From contig CANMCF010000012.1 of NCBI GenBank assembly GCA_947496215.1, positions 1-64,000 of the forward strand: DNA of 64,000 nucleotides, written 5' to 3'. This stretch comes from an uncultured Bizionia sp. Its GTDB lineage: Bacteria > Bacteroidota > Bacteroidia > Flavobacteriales > Flavobacteriaceae. The notes under the pieces are model-generated. The model had not been told where the DNA came from. It ran no database searches and saw nothing but the letters and a program-made list of their open reading frames with translations. Position numbers and translations under genes: made by a program. Shown piece by piece: positions 9,712 through 18,174 of the stretch. Within the stretch, counting starts at the first letter, position 1, and every line of letters begins with the position of its first letter.

Positions 9712-10140
9712 ATGAAAATCGAAAATTCTAATCTAGCCGATCAGATAGAAGATCTGTATGTTTCTGAAAATGGTAATTACTATTTTTTCAAGGACTTCAT
9801 CATCGCAGAAATAAATGAAGGTGTAACCTACACCTGGGATTCTGCTCAAGACATCATTGAAGCGGCCATAAAGCACTATGGAGAAAACCCATCCATTTGT
9901 TATATTTCCAACAGAGTAAACAAGTACGAGGTCAACCCTTCAGACTGGCTAAAGTTCTTCAGAAACAACTATTTCATAAATGGCTATGCCATAGTCACAT
10001 ACACAGAAAGAGGTTGGATAAATGCCATTTTGGAAAAGTTTTTCTTATCTACCAAGGCTGAACATTTCAAAAATTTGTACAATGCCATAGATTGGGCAAA
10101 AGAACAAGCTTTGGTCAGAGACAAGACAAAAAGTACGTAA
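9712..10140 (+). CDS. SpoIIAA-like (STAS-type) protein, copy 2
   Basis: A 142-residue paralogue of the gene at 9111. It shares the same order of segments: YYFFKDFIIAEI, CYISNRVNKYEVNP, YAIVTYTERGWINAILEKFF and YNAIDWAKEQ. The tandem arrangement points to local duplication. The 181-base spacer between the copies contains A-rich runs and may carry its own promoter. The longest frame of the next gene would begin inside this CDS, but that extension lacks a signal peptide and was rejected. Function unknown. Confidence 0.8.
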   Translation: MKIENSNLADQIEDLYVSENGNYYFFKDFIIAEINEGVTYTWDSAQDIIEAAIKHYGENPSICYISNRVNKYEVNPSDWLKFFRNNYFINGYAIVTYTERGWINAILEKFFLSTKAEHFKNLYNAIDWAKEQALVRDKTKST

Positions 10141-10220
10141 GCTTAACAAGAGATTGGGTTTATTTTCATCTTTTTTCATATTTTAGCGTTTCAAAAAATA
10201 TATTTAAGCCCCTTAAAACT

Positions 10221-11336
10221 ATGAAACGTAATATTTTCTTTTCGCTATTTTTATTTATCTCCATAAATTCCTTCTCTCAAGAATATGTATTTAAGACAGT
10301 AATAGACTTGAATGCCACAGATGTCATAAGTCAAGGCAGTACAGGAACTTGTTGGAGTTTCTCCACCTCTTCATTTCTAGAAAGTGAAATCATCAGATTG
10401 ACTGGAAAAGACATAGACCTATCGGAGATGTACAACGTTAGACAGACCTACCCGAAAAAAGCTTGGAACTATGTAATGAGACAAGGTAAAGCCCAATTTA
10501 GTGAAGGTGGTTTGGCTCATGATGTGATGAATAGTGTTTCAGAATATGGTTTGGTTCCTTTAAGTGCCTTTTCTGGATTGGAAGATGATGTTACACGTCA
10601 CAATCACTCTGAAATGATTGCCGTTTTAAAAAGTGTCCTATCAACATACGTGGATAAACCAGGAAAGCAATTATCCCCAAAATGGAAAGCAGTGACAGAA
10701 AGCATCTTGGATGTATATTTGGGTAAAAAGGTTACTTCCTTTAACTATGAAGGTAAAAAGTATACGCCTCAGTCCTTTTTGACGATGACAAAAATAAAAC
10801 CTGAGAATTATGTTAGCCTAACTAGTTTCACACACAAACCTCTATACTCCAAATTCATCCTAAATATTCCAGACAATTTTTCCAATGGAAGTTTTTATAA
10901 TATCGGTTTAAACGACCTGACTTCCACAATAGACAATGCCTTGAAAAATGGATACACCGTAGAACTGGATTGCGATGTCAGTGAGAAGACATTTTCATCT
11001 AAATATGGTGTAGCTGTCGTTCCCCAAGACAAAAGCAAGAATGTTGAGGCTATGACAAACATTGTTTCAGAAATTATCGTTACTCCAGAGTTAAGACAGC
11101 AAGAGTTTGAAAACTTCAACACCACTGATGATCATTTAATGCATATTACTGGTGTAATGAAAGACCAAAAAGGGAACAAATACTACAAGGTGAAAAATTC
11201 TTGGGGTAAAAACTCAGAATACGTAGCAAACGATGGTTACATATATATAAGTGAAGCTTATATGAAGCTAAAAACCATATCCATCATGGTACATAAAGAT
11301 GCAATTTCCAAAGACCTAAAAGCAAAGTTATTTTAA
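10221..11336 (+). CDS. Secreted C1-family cysteine peptidase (bleomycin hydrolase-like)
   Basis: A papain-fold peptidase of 371 residues from the ATG at 10221. That start yields a clean signal peptide (MKRNIFFSLFLFISINSFSQ), whereas the longer frame from 10092 would put it 43 residues in. Catalytic features are Q38 and C44 in SQGSTGTCWSF, a His in DDHLMHITGV, and Asn in KVKNSWGKN. The layout, with a long insert between Cys and His, resembles aminopeptidase C/bleomycin hydrolase, but the signal peptide places it in the periplasm or outside, unlike classical cytosolic PepC. Its stop overlaps by 9 bases the stop of the convergent CvfB-like gene. Confidence 0.88.
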   Translation: MKRNIFFSLFLFISINSFSQEYVFKTVIDLNATDVISQGSTGTCWSFSTSSFLESEIIRLTGKDIDLSEMYNVRQTYPKKAWNYVMRQGKAQFSEGGLAHDVMNSVSEYGLVPLSAFSGLEDDVTRHNHSEMIAVLKSVLSTYVDKPGKQLSPKWKAVTESILDVYLGKKVTSFNYEGKKYTPQSFLTMTKIKPENYVSLTSFTHKPLYSKFILNIPDNFSNGSFYNIGLNDLTSTIDNALKNGYTVELDCDVSEKTFSSKYGVAVVPQDKSKNVEAMTNIVSEIIVTPELRQQEFENFNTTDDHLMHITGVMKDQKGNKYYKVKNSWGKNSEYVANDGYIYISEAYMKLKTISIMVHKDAISKDLKAKLF

Positions 11337-12158
11337 ATAGACTCCGTCTTCCTTTATAGTAATCAACTTTTTCTTGTATAAAGTTCCAATTGCTTTCTTG
11401 AAGTTCTTTTTACTCATCTGAAGCTGTTCTTTGATGGCTTCAGGTGAGGATTTATCATGTAAGGGCATAAACCCTGAGTTGTCCTCCAACACCTTCATTA
11501 TCATATCTGCATTCGGTTCGATGTTTCTATAGCCTACCTTACCCAAAGCAATATCTATTTTATTTCCTGGTCGTACCTTTTTAACGATTCCTTTCAAAGT
11601 ATCTCCAATGCTTAGATCTTGGAAAATGTTGTCCTTGTATATCAAACCAAAGTGTTTGTTGTTTACAATAACATTCATTCCGATGTCACTAGGATGTGAT
11701 ATTATCAAATCCACTTCATCAAATTCCGATACAGTCAATTCTGTATTGTTTAGAAATCTATTGGTTTTGCTGGAAGCTACCAAACGTTCAGTTTTTTCAT
11801 CCAAATAACAGTGCACTAAATACCATCCTCCCTTTTTCATTGGGAAAGCTTGTTCTTTGAATGGACAAAACAATTCTTTCACCAATCCCCAATCCAAAAA
11901 GGCTCCATAATTTGTAACGTCATTACATCTCAAGACTGCAAATTCACCACTAGCTATATATGGTTTGTCGGTAGTGGCAATTATACGTTCCTCATTGTCC
12001 AAATAAATAAAGACATCTATAGAATCTCCTATTTCAAAATGTTCTGGAACATATCTGTTTGGTAATAACACTTCGTTTTCATCTGCATCTCCAAGAAACA
12101 ACCCTGGTTCTGTATCTCTTAAAATTTCTAGAGTATTGTATTCGCCTATATTTATCAT
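11328..12158 (-). CDS. CvfB-like S1 RNA-binding protein
   Basis: A 276-residue protein with repeated S1-type beta-barrel domains (VLRCNDVTNYGAFLDWGL is the clearest S1 segment) and a C-terminal winged helix (KKNFKKAIGTLYKKKLITI). This is the architecture of the CvfB family, RNA-binding proteins that affect expression of virulence and other genes in Firmicutes. I chose the ATG at 12158 (MINIGEYNTLEILRD) because family members start at this strand; the 11 upstream codons are hydrophobic and unconserved-looking. It is probably cytosolic and monocistronic. The regulatory target here is unknown. Confidence 0.85.
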   Translation of the reverse strand: MINIGEYNTLEILRDTEPGLFLGDADENEVLLPNRYVPEHFEIGDSIDVFIYLDNEERIIATTDKPYIASGEFAVLRCNDVTNYGAFLDWGLVKELFCPFKEQAFPMKKGGWYLVHCYLDEKTERLVASSKTNRFLNNTELTVSEFDEVDLIISHPSDIGMNVIVNNKHFGLIYKDNIFQDLSIGDTLKGIVKKVRPGNKIDIALGKVGYRNIEPNADMIMKVLEDNSGFMPLHDKSSPEAIKEQLQMSKKNFKKAIGTLYKKKLITIKEDGVYLK

Positions 12159-12178
12159 TTTGCAAAGGTAACAATATA

Positions 12179-12215
12179 AAAAAAGCGTCACAACTTAATA
12201 TCGTAACGCTTTTTT
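12179..12215 (-). terminator. Intrinsic terminator after DUF2853 gene
   Basis: The arms AAAAAAGCGT and ACGCTTTTTT flank a 17-base loop that can partly pair further. It lies directly past the stop of the DUF2853 gene and before the CvfB-like start on the same strand, isolating the two. Confidence 0.75.
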
Positions 12216-12237
12216 ATATTATTGTAAATTAATCTGT

Positions 12238-12579
12238 TTATTTGTAAACCGATTCTTTTTTAAAGTGTTTGGCTAGTAAATAATATACTACCGCTCTATA
12301 TTTATTTTTATTAGAACGTCCATATTGTTCCAAAACTCCATCTATCGCCTTGTCCAAATCTGCACTATCAGCCAATCCCAATTTTTTAATCAAAAAATTA
12401 TTTTTTACGGTTGCCAATTCAGAATTGTCGGTCCCAGAAACTGTAGCCGAATCCTTATTATAAATTGATGGTCCACAACCAATGGTTACTTTGGTTAAAA
12501 AATCCATATCAGGATTTACACCGCATTTATCTTTTAAATCCGATGCGTATTTCACGATAAGATCGTCACGTTTGCTCAT
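12238..12579 (-). CDS. DUF2853 family protein
   Basis: A 113-residue acidic-to-neutral soluble protein, all helical by appearance. It starts MSKRDDLIVKYASDLKDKCG and ends with RAVVYYLLAKHFKKESVY, both typical of the DUF2853 family, which has no assigned function. Two cysteines (DKCGVNPD and IGCGPS) are conserved-looking. It is flanked by a terminator downstream and an AT-rich 121-base gap upstream, so it is probably a single-gene unit. Confidence 0.85.
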   Translation of the reverse strand: MSKRDDLIVKYASDLKDKCGVNPDMDFLTKVTIGCGPSIYNKDSATVSGTDNSELATVKNNFLIKKLGLADSADLDKAIDGVLEQYGRSNKNKYRAVVYYLLAKHFKKESVYK

Positions 12580-12700
12580 AATGTATTTGGTTTTAATTAT
12601 TATTTATCTTTAAATATACAATATTTTTAAACCAATATTTTTTTCGATAAATTTTTTTTTAGAGTAAAAATCGGTTAAAAGTAAATAATTTCGACGAAGC

Positions 12701-14455
12701 TTATTTAAGTGCTTTGAAATAATCTAGCAAGATCGTATCGTTCTCTTTGCTCGGAGTAAAGATTTCCAGTAGCTTGGGATTATTTGACTTTGAGTAAAAC
12801 TGTTGCAAAACAGAAGCTAATTCCTTTGGGTTGGAAGCCTTTTCGTATTCGAAATCATACATTTTACATAAATGTGAAGCGTTCAACTTGTGCTTGGTTT
12901 CAAAATACGTATCAAAATTCTCGGTATTCTTGTGCCCTGGCAAGATTCGGAAAATACCTCCTCCTCCATTGTTTATGACTATGACCCTAAAACTATTGGG
13001 AATGTAATTGTTCCATAAGGCATTGCTATCATAGAAAAAACTTAAATCTCCAGTAATGAAAACTGTCTGCTTCTTTGTAGTAATCGCCGCTCCAATGGCT
13101 GTACTCGTACTTCCATCAATCCCACTTGTACCTCTATTGCAAAATACATGAAGTGTTTTGTTAACGTCGAACAACTGCGTATAACGAATTGCAGAGCTAT
13201 TCCCCACTTGTAGCATACAATGGTCTGGAATCGTTTTCAAAAGTAAATCGAAAGCCTTGAAATCTGAAAAAGGCATACCATCAACATAGGTTTCATGTCT
13301 TTCCCTCCTTAACTTCATTATTTCCTGCCAGTAGGAATCATAATTGCTTTGAATACTGTTCGTCTTCTTGAAAAAATTGAAAAAGAAGTGGTTCACCGAC
13401 ATTTTAAAATGTTTGCTCAATACGAAAAAAGTGTCATTGGCGTGATTGCTTCCAACATGCCAATGATGCTTTGGTTGGTAATCCCTCAAGAATCGCTTTA
13501 TCTTTTTTGATACGACCAAGCCTCCAAAGGTCAAAAGCAAGTCTGGTTTCAAAGCATTGAAACCTGTTTCATTCAAAGGAGCTATCAACTTATCGATACT
13601 CGGAAAAAATGAATCGTGGTGTAGATTTGACGTTGTCTCTGTCAATACCACAACACTTTCATCTTCAGCCAGAGCATCCAAAAATCGTTGCTCTATCGCA
13701 TTAGGTTCGTTTACACCTACCAATACGAGTTTCCGTTGGGATTTATCCCATATGTCCGCGTAGGATTCATAATCTTCCTCTTCCACTTCTGGAGTAACCA
13801 CAGGAATAACTTTTGGGTTTACCGATAATTCGTCGACTATTTCATACAATGGTTCTCCGAAAGGAACATTTATATGTACAGGTCCATTTTGAAGTATCGC
13901 TGTATTTAAAGCCTTATTTATCTGTTCTTCGTTTTGCTGCTGAATCGTTTGTTGCAAACCAAGATATCTTTCAAGCTTGTTTTCAAGACTCTTCATAATT
14001 GGCAATTCTTCCTTAGAATCATCAAAATCATCCTTATCCTTTAAATCTTGTTTTAAGTTTGCTGAACATAGTATGTGATTCTTGTAGACATCTTCTTGGT
14101 TTATAGTTTGTCCATCTCCTATTCCTATCAAAAACCGAGGTCTATCAGCAGATAATACAACAAATGGCACATTACTATAAAAAGCTTCGGAAACGGCTGG
14201 GTAATAGTTGAGCAACGCACTCCCTGAAGTGCAGACAACTGCTACCGGTGCTTTAATTTGCTGTGCAATCCCCAAAGCAAAAAAACCTGCACAACGTTCA
14301 TCTACAATGCTGTAACAGTCAAAAAAGGGGTCTTTTGTAAAACCTATGGTCAAAGGTGCATTTCTACTGCCTGGAGATAATACGATATGCTTTATGTTTT
14401 TGGCCTTGCAAAGAGAAACAACTGTCTGCGCCAACGGAATATTAGGGTATCTCAT
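12701..14455 (-). CDS. menD: SEPHCHC synthase MenD
   Basis: 2-Succinyl-5-enolpyruvyl-6-hydroxy-3-cyclohexene-1-carboxylate synthase is a thiamine diphosphate enzyme that joins isochorismate and 2-oxoglutarate. The 584-residue length fits. The N-terminal domain has HIVLSPGSRNAPLTIGF and the Glu-containing VDERCAGFFALG; the C-terminal ThDP motif is FITGDLSFFYDSNALWNN followed by VINNGGGGIFRILPG. It lies 34 bases after menF in the menI-menF-menD operon. Confidence 0.97.
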   Translation of the reverse strand: MRYPNIPLAQTVVSLCKAKNIKHIVLSPGSRNAPLTIGFTKDPFFDCYSIVDERCAGFFALGIAQQIKAPVAVVCTSGSALLNYYPAVSEAFYSNVPFVVLSADRPRFLIGIGDGQTINQEDVYKNHILCSANLKQDLKDKDDFDDSKEELPIMKSLENKLERYLGLQQTIQQQNEEQINKALNTAILQNGPVHINVPFGEPLYEIVDELSVNPKVIPVVTPEVEEEDYESYADIWDKSQRKLVLVGVNEPNAIEQRFLDALAEDESVVVLTETTSNLHHDSFFPSIDKLIAPLNETGFNALKPDLLLTFGGLVVSKKIKRFLRDYQPKHHWHVGSNHANDTFFVLSKHFKMSVNHFFFNFFKKTNSIQSNYDSYWQEIMKLRRERHETYVDGMPFSDFKAFDLLLKTIPDHCMLQVGNSSAIRYTQLFDVNKTLHVFCNRGTSGIDGSTSTAIGAAITTKKQTVFITGDLSFFYDSNALWNNYIPNSFRVIVINNGGGGIFRILPGHKNTENFDTYFETKHKLNASHLCKMYDFEYEKASNPKELASVLQQFYSKSNNPKLLEIFTPSKENDTILLDYFKALK

Positions 14456-14489
14456 ATAAGATTAAATCTTATCGCGAAAATACAAAATA

Positions 14490-15635
14490 TTATAAGATGT
14501 TTTTTATGGTGGATGTTTTATTGACTGTTTCCTCCCATTCATTTTCAGGAATGGAATCCTTGGTGATTCCTCCACCTACATAGAGTACGATTTCATCACC
14601 CTTGCATTGCATACAGCGCAAATTCACGAATAGATTCGTCACTGTTCTTACAGCTCCATATACATTGTTTTCCACATTGCGACGGTTGGTGTTCCTAACA
14701 GTTTTCTCTTTGAAATTGAGCTCTCCCAAAAAACCTGTGTAGAATTCACGATCATAATTCTCATGATCCATAATAAATTGCTTGGCTCTCTCTCTAGGCA
14801 TTCCGCAAACTGCTGGCGTTGGGTGCAATGCCATCACTACCGATTTAATGTTTTGGATATTTGCTGGCAAACGCCCTTTAAGCTCTGTTTTCAGATGCAA
14901 TAGGCTACCCGCTTTTATGGTCTTGGGACTACCAATACTCAACCCCTCCAGCGAAGATTCAAGATTACCTATTATGAAATCCGTTACCAATTGCTGTTCA
15001 GTTTTCTCCTTCTCCTGCCATACAACCTCGTCTATTCCTTTATATTGCTGTGTACCAGCCAAAGCCATCGTGGACAACTGTCTTCCTTGTATTAGCAGCA
15101 ATGTTTCTGGTGTTGCTCCCAGCCATAGGCCTATTTTTGGATGGTACCAACAATATACGAATGCAGACTTGTAAGTTTGCAGTAATTTCTTAAACAACCG
15201 AATTGGGCTAGTTTCTGATCCGACAATGGTTTCTGTTCTTGATATTACGACTTTTTCAAACTCTTCTTCTTCCTTTATTGCCTTGACTGCAGATCCCACT
15301 ACATCCATATGTAGCGATTTTGTTTTTTCTAAACTGTCTTTGGTACTCGATTCATTTTTGGAAACTCCGGAAACATCTACTTTCTCTTTCCCTCGAATAG
15401 CATCAGTACACACGATTGATGTTGCTTTCCTTGAAGGTATCAGAATGGTATTCTTCTCGATATCGAAAGGAGAAAACACAAATCCACTTTCAACAAAATC
15501 CTCGGTATCACATACTTCATCATCCTTTTGCAACATGGCCTTCACTACAGCATCATCTGGCTTTCCATAAATTACGAAAGGGAGTTGTGACTTATAATGT
15601 GATTCTATCTTGTCAAAAAAACGGTCTTGCGTCAT
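14490..15635 (-). CDS. menF: Isochorismate synthase (MenF/EntC type)
   Basis: This chorismate-binding enzyme makes isochorismate, the first committed step to menaquinone. At 381 residues it has the chorismate-utilising domain in the C-terminal two thirds: WLGATPETLL, MALAGTQQYKG, HPTPAVCGMPRERA, FYTGFLGELNF and VYVGGGIT-type end (LYVGGGITKDS). The N-terminal part is short and variable, as is usual. The start overlaps the stop of the upstream thioesterase by 4 bases (ATGA), which suggests translational coupling, and menD follows 34 bases downstream. Neighbours make menaquinone rather than siderophore use likely. Confidence 0.93.
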   Translation of the reverse strand: MTQDRFFDKIESHYKSQLPFVIYGKPDDAVVKAMLQKDDEVCDTEDFVESGFVFSPFDIEKNTILIPSRKATSIVCTDAIRGKEKVDVSGVSKNESSTKDSLEKTKSLHMDVVGSAVKAIKEEEEFEKVVISRTETIVGSETSPIRLFKKLLQTYKSAFVYCWYHPKIGLWLGATPETLLLIQGRQLSTMALAGTQQYKGIDEVVWQEKEKTEQQLVTDFIIGNLESSLEGLSIGSPKTIKAGSLLHLKTELKGRLPANIQNIKSVVMALHPTPAVCGMPRERAKQFIMDHENYDREFYTGFLGELNFKEKTVRNTNRRNVENNVYGAVRTVTNLFVNLRCMQCKGDEIVLYVGGGITKDSIPENEWEETVNKTSTIKNIL

Positions 15636-16060
15636 ACTTTCTTTTTAGGCAATGAAATGGTAGACAACTTACAGACCGAAATCAGATTGTCGTTGTCATC
15701 TGTAATGTCAATGTTCAACAACTGGGTGGTTCTTCCCTTATGTACAAAGGTGGACTTGGCATATACATAACCTTCCCTAGCACTTCTCAAATGGTTAGCG
15801 GTAATTTCTATGCCTCTAATAATAGAGTGCTCCGCATCCAAAAACAAATGAGATGCAAAACTACCAACACTTTCTGCCAAAGCTGCCGTAGCACCACCGT
15901 GCAACACTCCATCTGGCTGATATACCCTCTCGTTGACAGGCATCTTGGCTACAACGAAATCATCACCAAAATCGATGAATTCTATATTCAGGGTTTCCAT
16001 TAATGTGTTTTTACAAATAGCATTTGCTTTCGCCAAAACGCTCTCCTTGGATAATTGCAT
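15632..16060 (-). CDS. Hotdog-fold thioesterase, probable DHNA-CoA thioesterase (MenI-like)
   Basis: A 142-residue PaaI/YdiI-type hotdog protein. The family signature is PDGVLHGGATAALAESVGSFA at about 50-70, where the Glu is the likely catalytic residue and the His-Gly-Gly turn binds the thioester. Its 4-base overlap with menF and co-transcription with menF-menD make hydrolysis of DHNA-CoA, the step between MenB and MenA, the natural guess. That specificity is inferred from context, since PaaI-like thioesterases act on many acyl-CoAs. Confidence 0.85.
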   Translation of the reverse strand: MQLSKESVLAKANAICKNTLMETLNIEFIDFGDDFVVAKMPVNERVYQPDGVLHGGATAALAESVGSFASHLFLDAEHSIIRGIEITANHLRSAREGYVYAKSTFVHKGRTTQLLNIDITDDNDNLISVCKLSTISLPKKKV

Positions 16061-16115
16061 AATAGTAAATATTTATTGAACTTTACGGGGTAAAAATACA
16101 AAACCAAAACCTAAA

Positions 16116-16757
16116 ATGGATTCAACGGAAAAAGAAATATTTTATACTGCCACCAAGCCTTATTCCACTTTAAATACACTTACGGAAAACACCAAAAATG
16201 TTTGGTTCGTCTGCCACGGAATGGGACACCTAAGCCGTTATTTCCTTAGGTATTTCAAAAATTTGAATGCAGATGAAAACTATATAATCGCCCCACAGGC
16301 CCCCAGTTTGTATTACCAAGGTGTAACCTTTAAACATGTCGGTGCCAGTTGGTTGACCAGAGAGAACACAATGAAGGAAACCGAAAACATAATGCAATAC
16401 TTTGATGCCATTTTTGAAGCTGAAAACCTACCTAGCCATTTAAAATTGAATATCATGGGGTATTCCCAAGGTGTCAGTGTAGCAATGCGTTACATTGCCA
16501 AACGCCAATTGCAATGCTCTCAATTGATTTTGCATTCTGGAGGCATCCCAAAAGAATTGAAGGCTTCGGATTTCAAGTTCCTAAATGCTAAAGTCTCCTT
16601 GGTATATGGTACCAAAGATGAATATCTCAATGCCGAACGAATGGCTTACGAAACGGAAAGGGCCAATGAATTGTTTAAAGACGAGGTTTCGATTCTTCCA
16701 TTTGATGGTGTACATGAAGTAAACTCAGAGATTATTGGCAGTTTGGCATACACATAA
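16116..16757 (+). CDS. Alpha/beta hydrolase (carboxylesterase/phospholipase type)
   Basis: A 213-residue cytosolic serine hydrolase. The nucleophile elbow GYSQG places the catalytic serine at S117, with D168 (YGTKDEY) and H200 (DGVHEV) completing the triad. WFVCHGMGHLSRYF near residue 30-43 forms the oxyanion-hole strand. The gene is divergent from menI-menF-menD with only 55 bases between starts. The pathway lacks a recognised MenH, an alpha/beta hydrolase-fold enzyme, so this gene is a candidate. By sequence, however, it looks more like the short carboxylesterase family. Confidence 0.82.
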   Translation: MDSTEKEIFYTATKPYSTLNTLTENTKNVWFVCHGMGHLSRYFLRYFKNLNADENYIIAPQAPSLYYQGVTFKHVGASWLTRENTMKETENIMQYFDAIFEAENLPSHLKLNIMGYSQGVSVAMRYIAKRQLQCSQLILHSGGIPKELKASDFKFLNAKVSLVYGTKDEYLNAERMAYETERANELFKDEVSILPFDGVHEVNSEIIGSLAYT

Positions 16758-16904
16758 AGGCCTATGACACATCTTGATCCTTTTTCCAATATTCTCGTCT
16801 TGCTTTCTTTTGTTTTCAATACCCTATTGGGTATCAATGACAGTTGAAAGAATAGAACAATCAAAATCCATTTTAAAATATTAAACATCAAATTCATTTG
16901 GTAT

Positions 16905-18158
16905 TCATTCAATTATCGAAGCATTCATATAGTTTTGAATCAATTCCCTTAAACCTAGTTGCCTATATGGGGACAACTGTATCATTAATACGTAAGCCAA
17001 GTCATTCTTTGCATCTATATTAAAGTAAGTGCCTACTGCTCCTCCCCATCCATATACTTCCTTTAATTCCTCGGGATTGTTTCCCTTTATGGCAAAACCC
17101 AATCCAAAACTTGCTTCCCCTGGTGGCAATCGCAATCTTTTTTTATGTTCTCTTGCTTCTGTCAAATGATCGACAAACATCAGGTTCAATGTTTCTTCCT
17201 TTAAAATCAGATTGTCAACGCATCTGCCTCCGTTCAACAACATCTCACAGAATTTCAAATAATCCAGTGTTGTAGACACCAAGCCTCCTCCTCCATTAAA
17301 TAAAGTGACTTCTTGCACATATCTACTTGTTTCCGGATGCTCAGATACCATCAATTGCTCTCCATCCCATCTGTAACCTACCGTGAATCTTTCAACTTTG
17401 TCTTCAGGCAACTGAAAATGGGTATCATGCATTCCCAACGGATTCAATATCTGTTCTTTTAGATATACATCCAGTGGTTTCCCAGACAAAACCTCTATCA
17501 AATAGCCGCATATGCCAGTAGATACCCCATAATGCCAATCTGTTCCTGGCTCAAAATACAAAGGGAGCTTACTCAACTTTTCAGCAAACTCTTTGTTGGT
17601 AGTCGCCTCCCATAAACCAGCCTTTCTATATGACTCATTTACTTCCTCGTTGTCACCTCTACCATAACCAAAGCCAGAAGTATGACGGAGTAGGTCTATT
17701 ATTTTTATTGGATGCTTTGCCAATTTCTTTTCGGTTCCCTCATTAACGTACATTGTTTCAAACATTGGAAGGTATTTGTAAAGTGGATCTTCCAAGTTAA
17801 ATCGACCTTCTTCATATAGTTGCATCAATGCTACCGAAACTATTGGTTTTGTCATTGAAAAAATTCGAAAGATGCTTTTTTCATCCAACAGCTTCTTTGT
17901 TTCCAGATTGGAGTAACCATAGGTATCCAAATGTATCAATTTCCCTTTTCGGATCATCCCTGTTTGAATGCCTGCAATTTGCCTTTCATCCACCAATTTA
18001 TGGAAATGAGCTTTCATTTCATTCAAACTATCACTCGACACTCCTACTGTTTCTGGAGTTTCAATCTTTACCTTCTCCCTTTGGGCACAAGATGAATTTG
18101 AAAATATGAAAAACAATATGATTGCTTGCAACACTTGTGATTTTTTCATTTTCTTCAT
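16905..18158 (-). CDS. Serine hydrolase lipoprotein, beta-lactamase family (class C-like)
   Basis: A 417-residue exported protein. The N-terminus has a positively charged stretch, a hydrophobic core and a lipobox-like NSSC with the lipid-attachment candidate C24. The penicillin-recognising fold shows the SxxK motif S101-MTK104, a tyrosine motif in DWHYGVSTG, and YGWGGAVGTYF in place of KTG. These features mark the esterase/D-peptidase-like branch (EstB, AmpH relatives) rather than a resistance enzyme. It ends 16 bases before the cyclase-family gene upstream of it on the same strand, so the two may be co-transcribed. Substrate unknown. Confidence 0.87.
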   Translation of the reverse strand: MKKMKKSQVLQAIILFFIFSNSSCAQREKVKIETPETVGVSSDSLNEMKAHFHKLVDERQIAGIQTGMIRKGKLIHLDTYGYSNLETKKLLDEKSIFRIFSMTKPIVSVALMQLYEEGRFNLEDPLYKYLPMFETMYVNEGTEKKLAKHPIKIIDLLRHTSGFGYGRGDNEEVNESYRKAGLWEATTNKEFAEKLSKLPLYFEPGTDWHYGVSTGICGYLIEVLSGKPLDVYLKEQILNPLGMHDTHFQLPEDKVERFTVGYRWDGEQLMVSEHPETSRYVQEVTLFNGGGGLVSTTLDYLKFCEMLLNGGRCVDNLILKEETLNLMFVDHLTEAREHKKRLRLPPGEASFGLGFAIKGNNPEELKEVYGWGGAVGTYFNIDAKNDLAYVLMIQLSPYRQLGLRELIQNYMNASIIE

Positions 18159-18174
18159 CTTTGAGTTTTAATGT

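Noticed and set aside
10092-10220. 43-codon N-terminal extension of the C1 peptidase gene
   Set aside because: It overlaps the second SpoIIAA-like gene and would bury a clear signal peptide that begins at 10221.
15226-15570. 114-residue plus-strand ORF rich in Ser and Thr
   Set aside because: It is antisense to the variable N-terminal part of menF, and menF shows clear family motifs in its own frame.
16646-16912. 88-residue minus-strand ORF starting MNEYQMNLMFNILKW
   Set aside because: It begins at a TTG inside the serine hydrolase gene and overlaps the 3' part of the alpha/beta hydrolase by 112 bases. Its second half is low-quality and reads as antisense of that gene.
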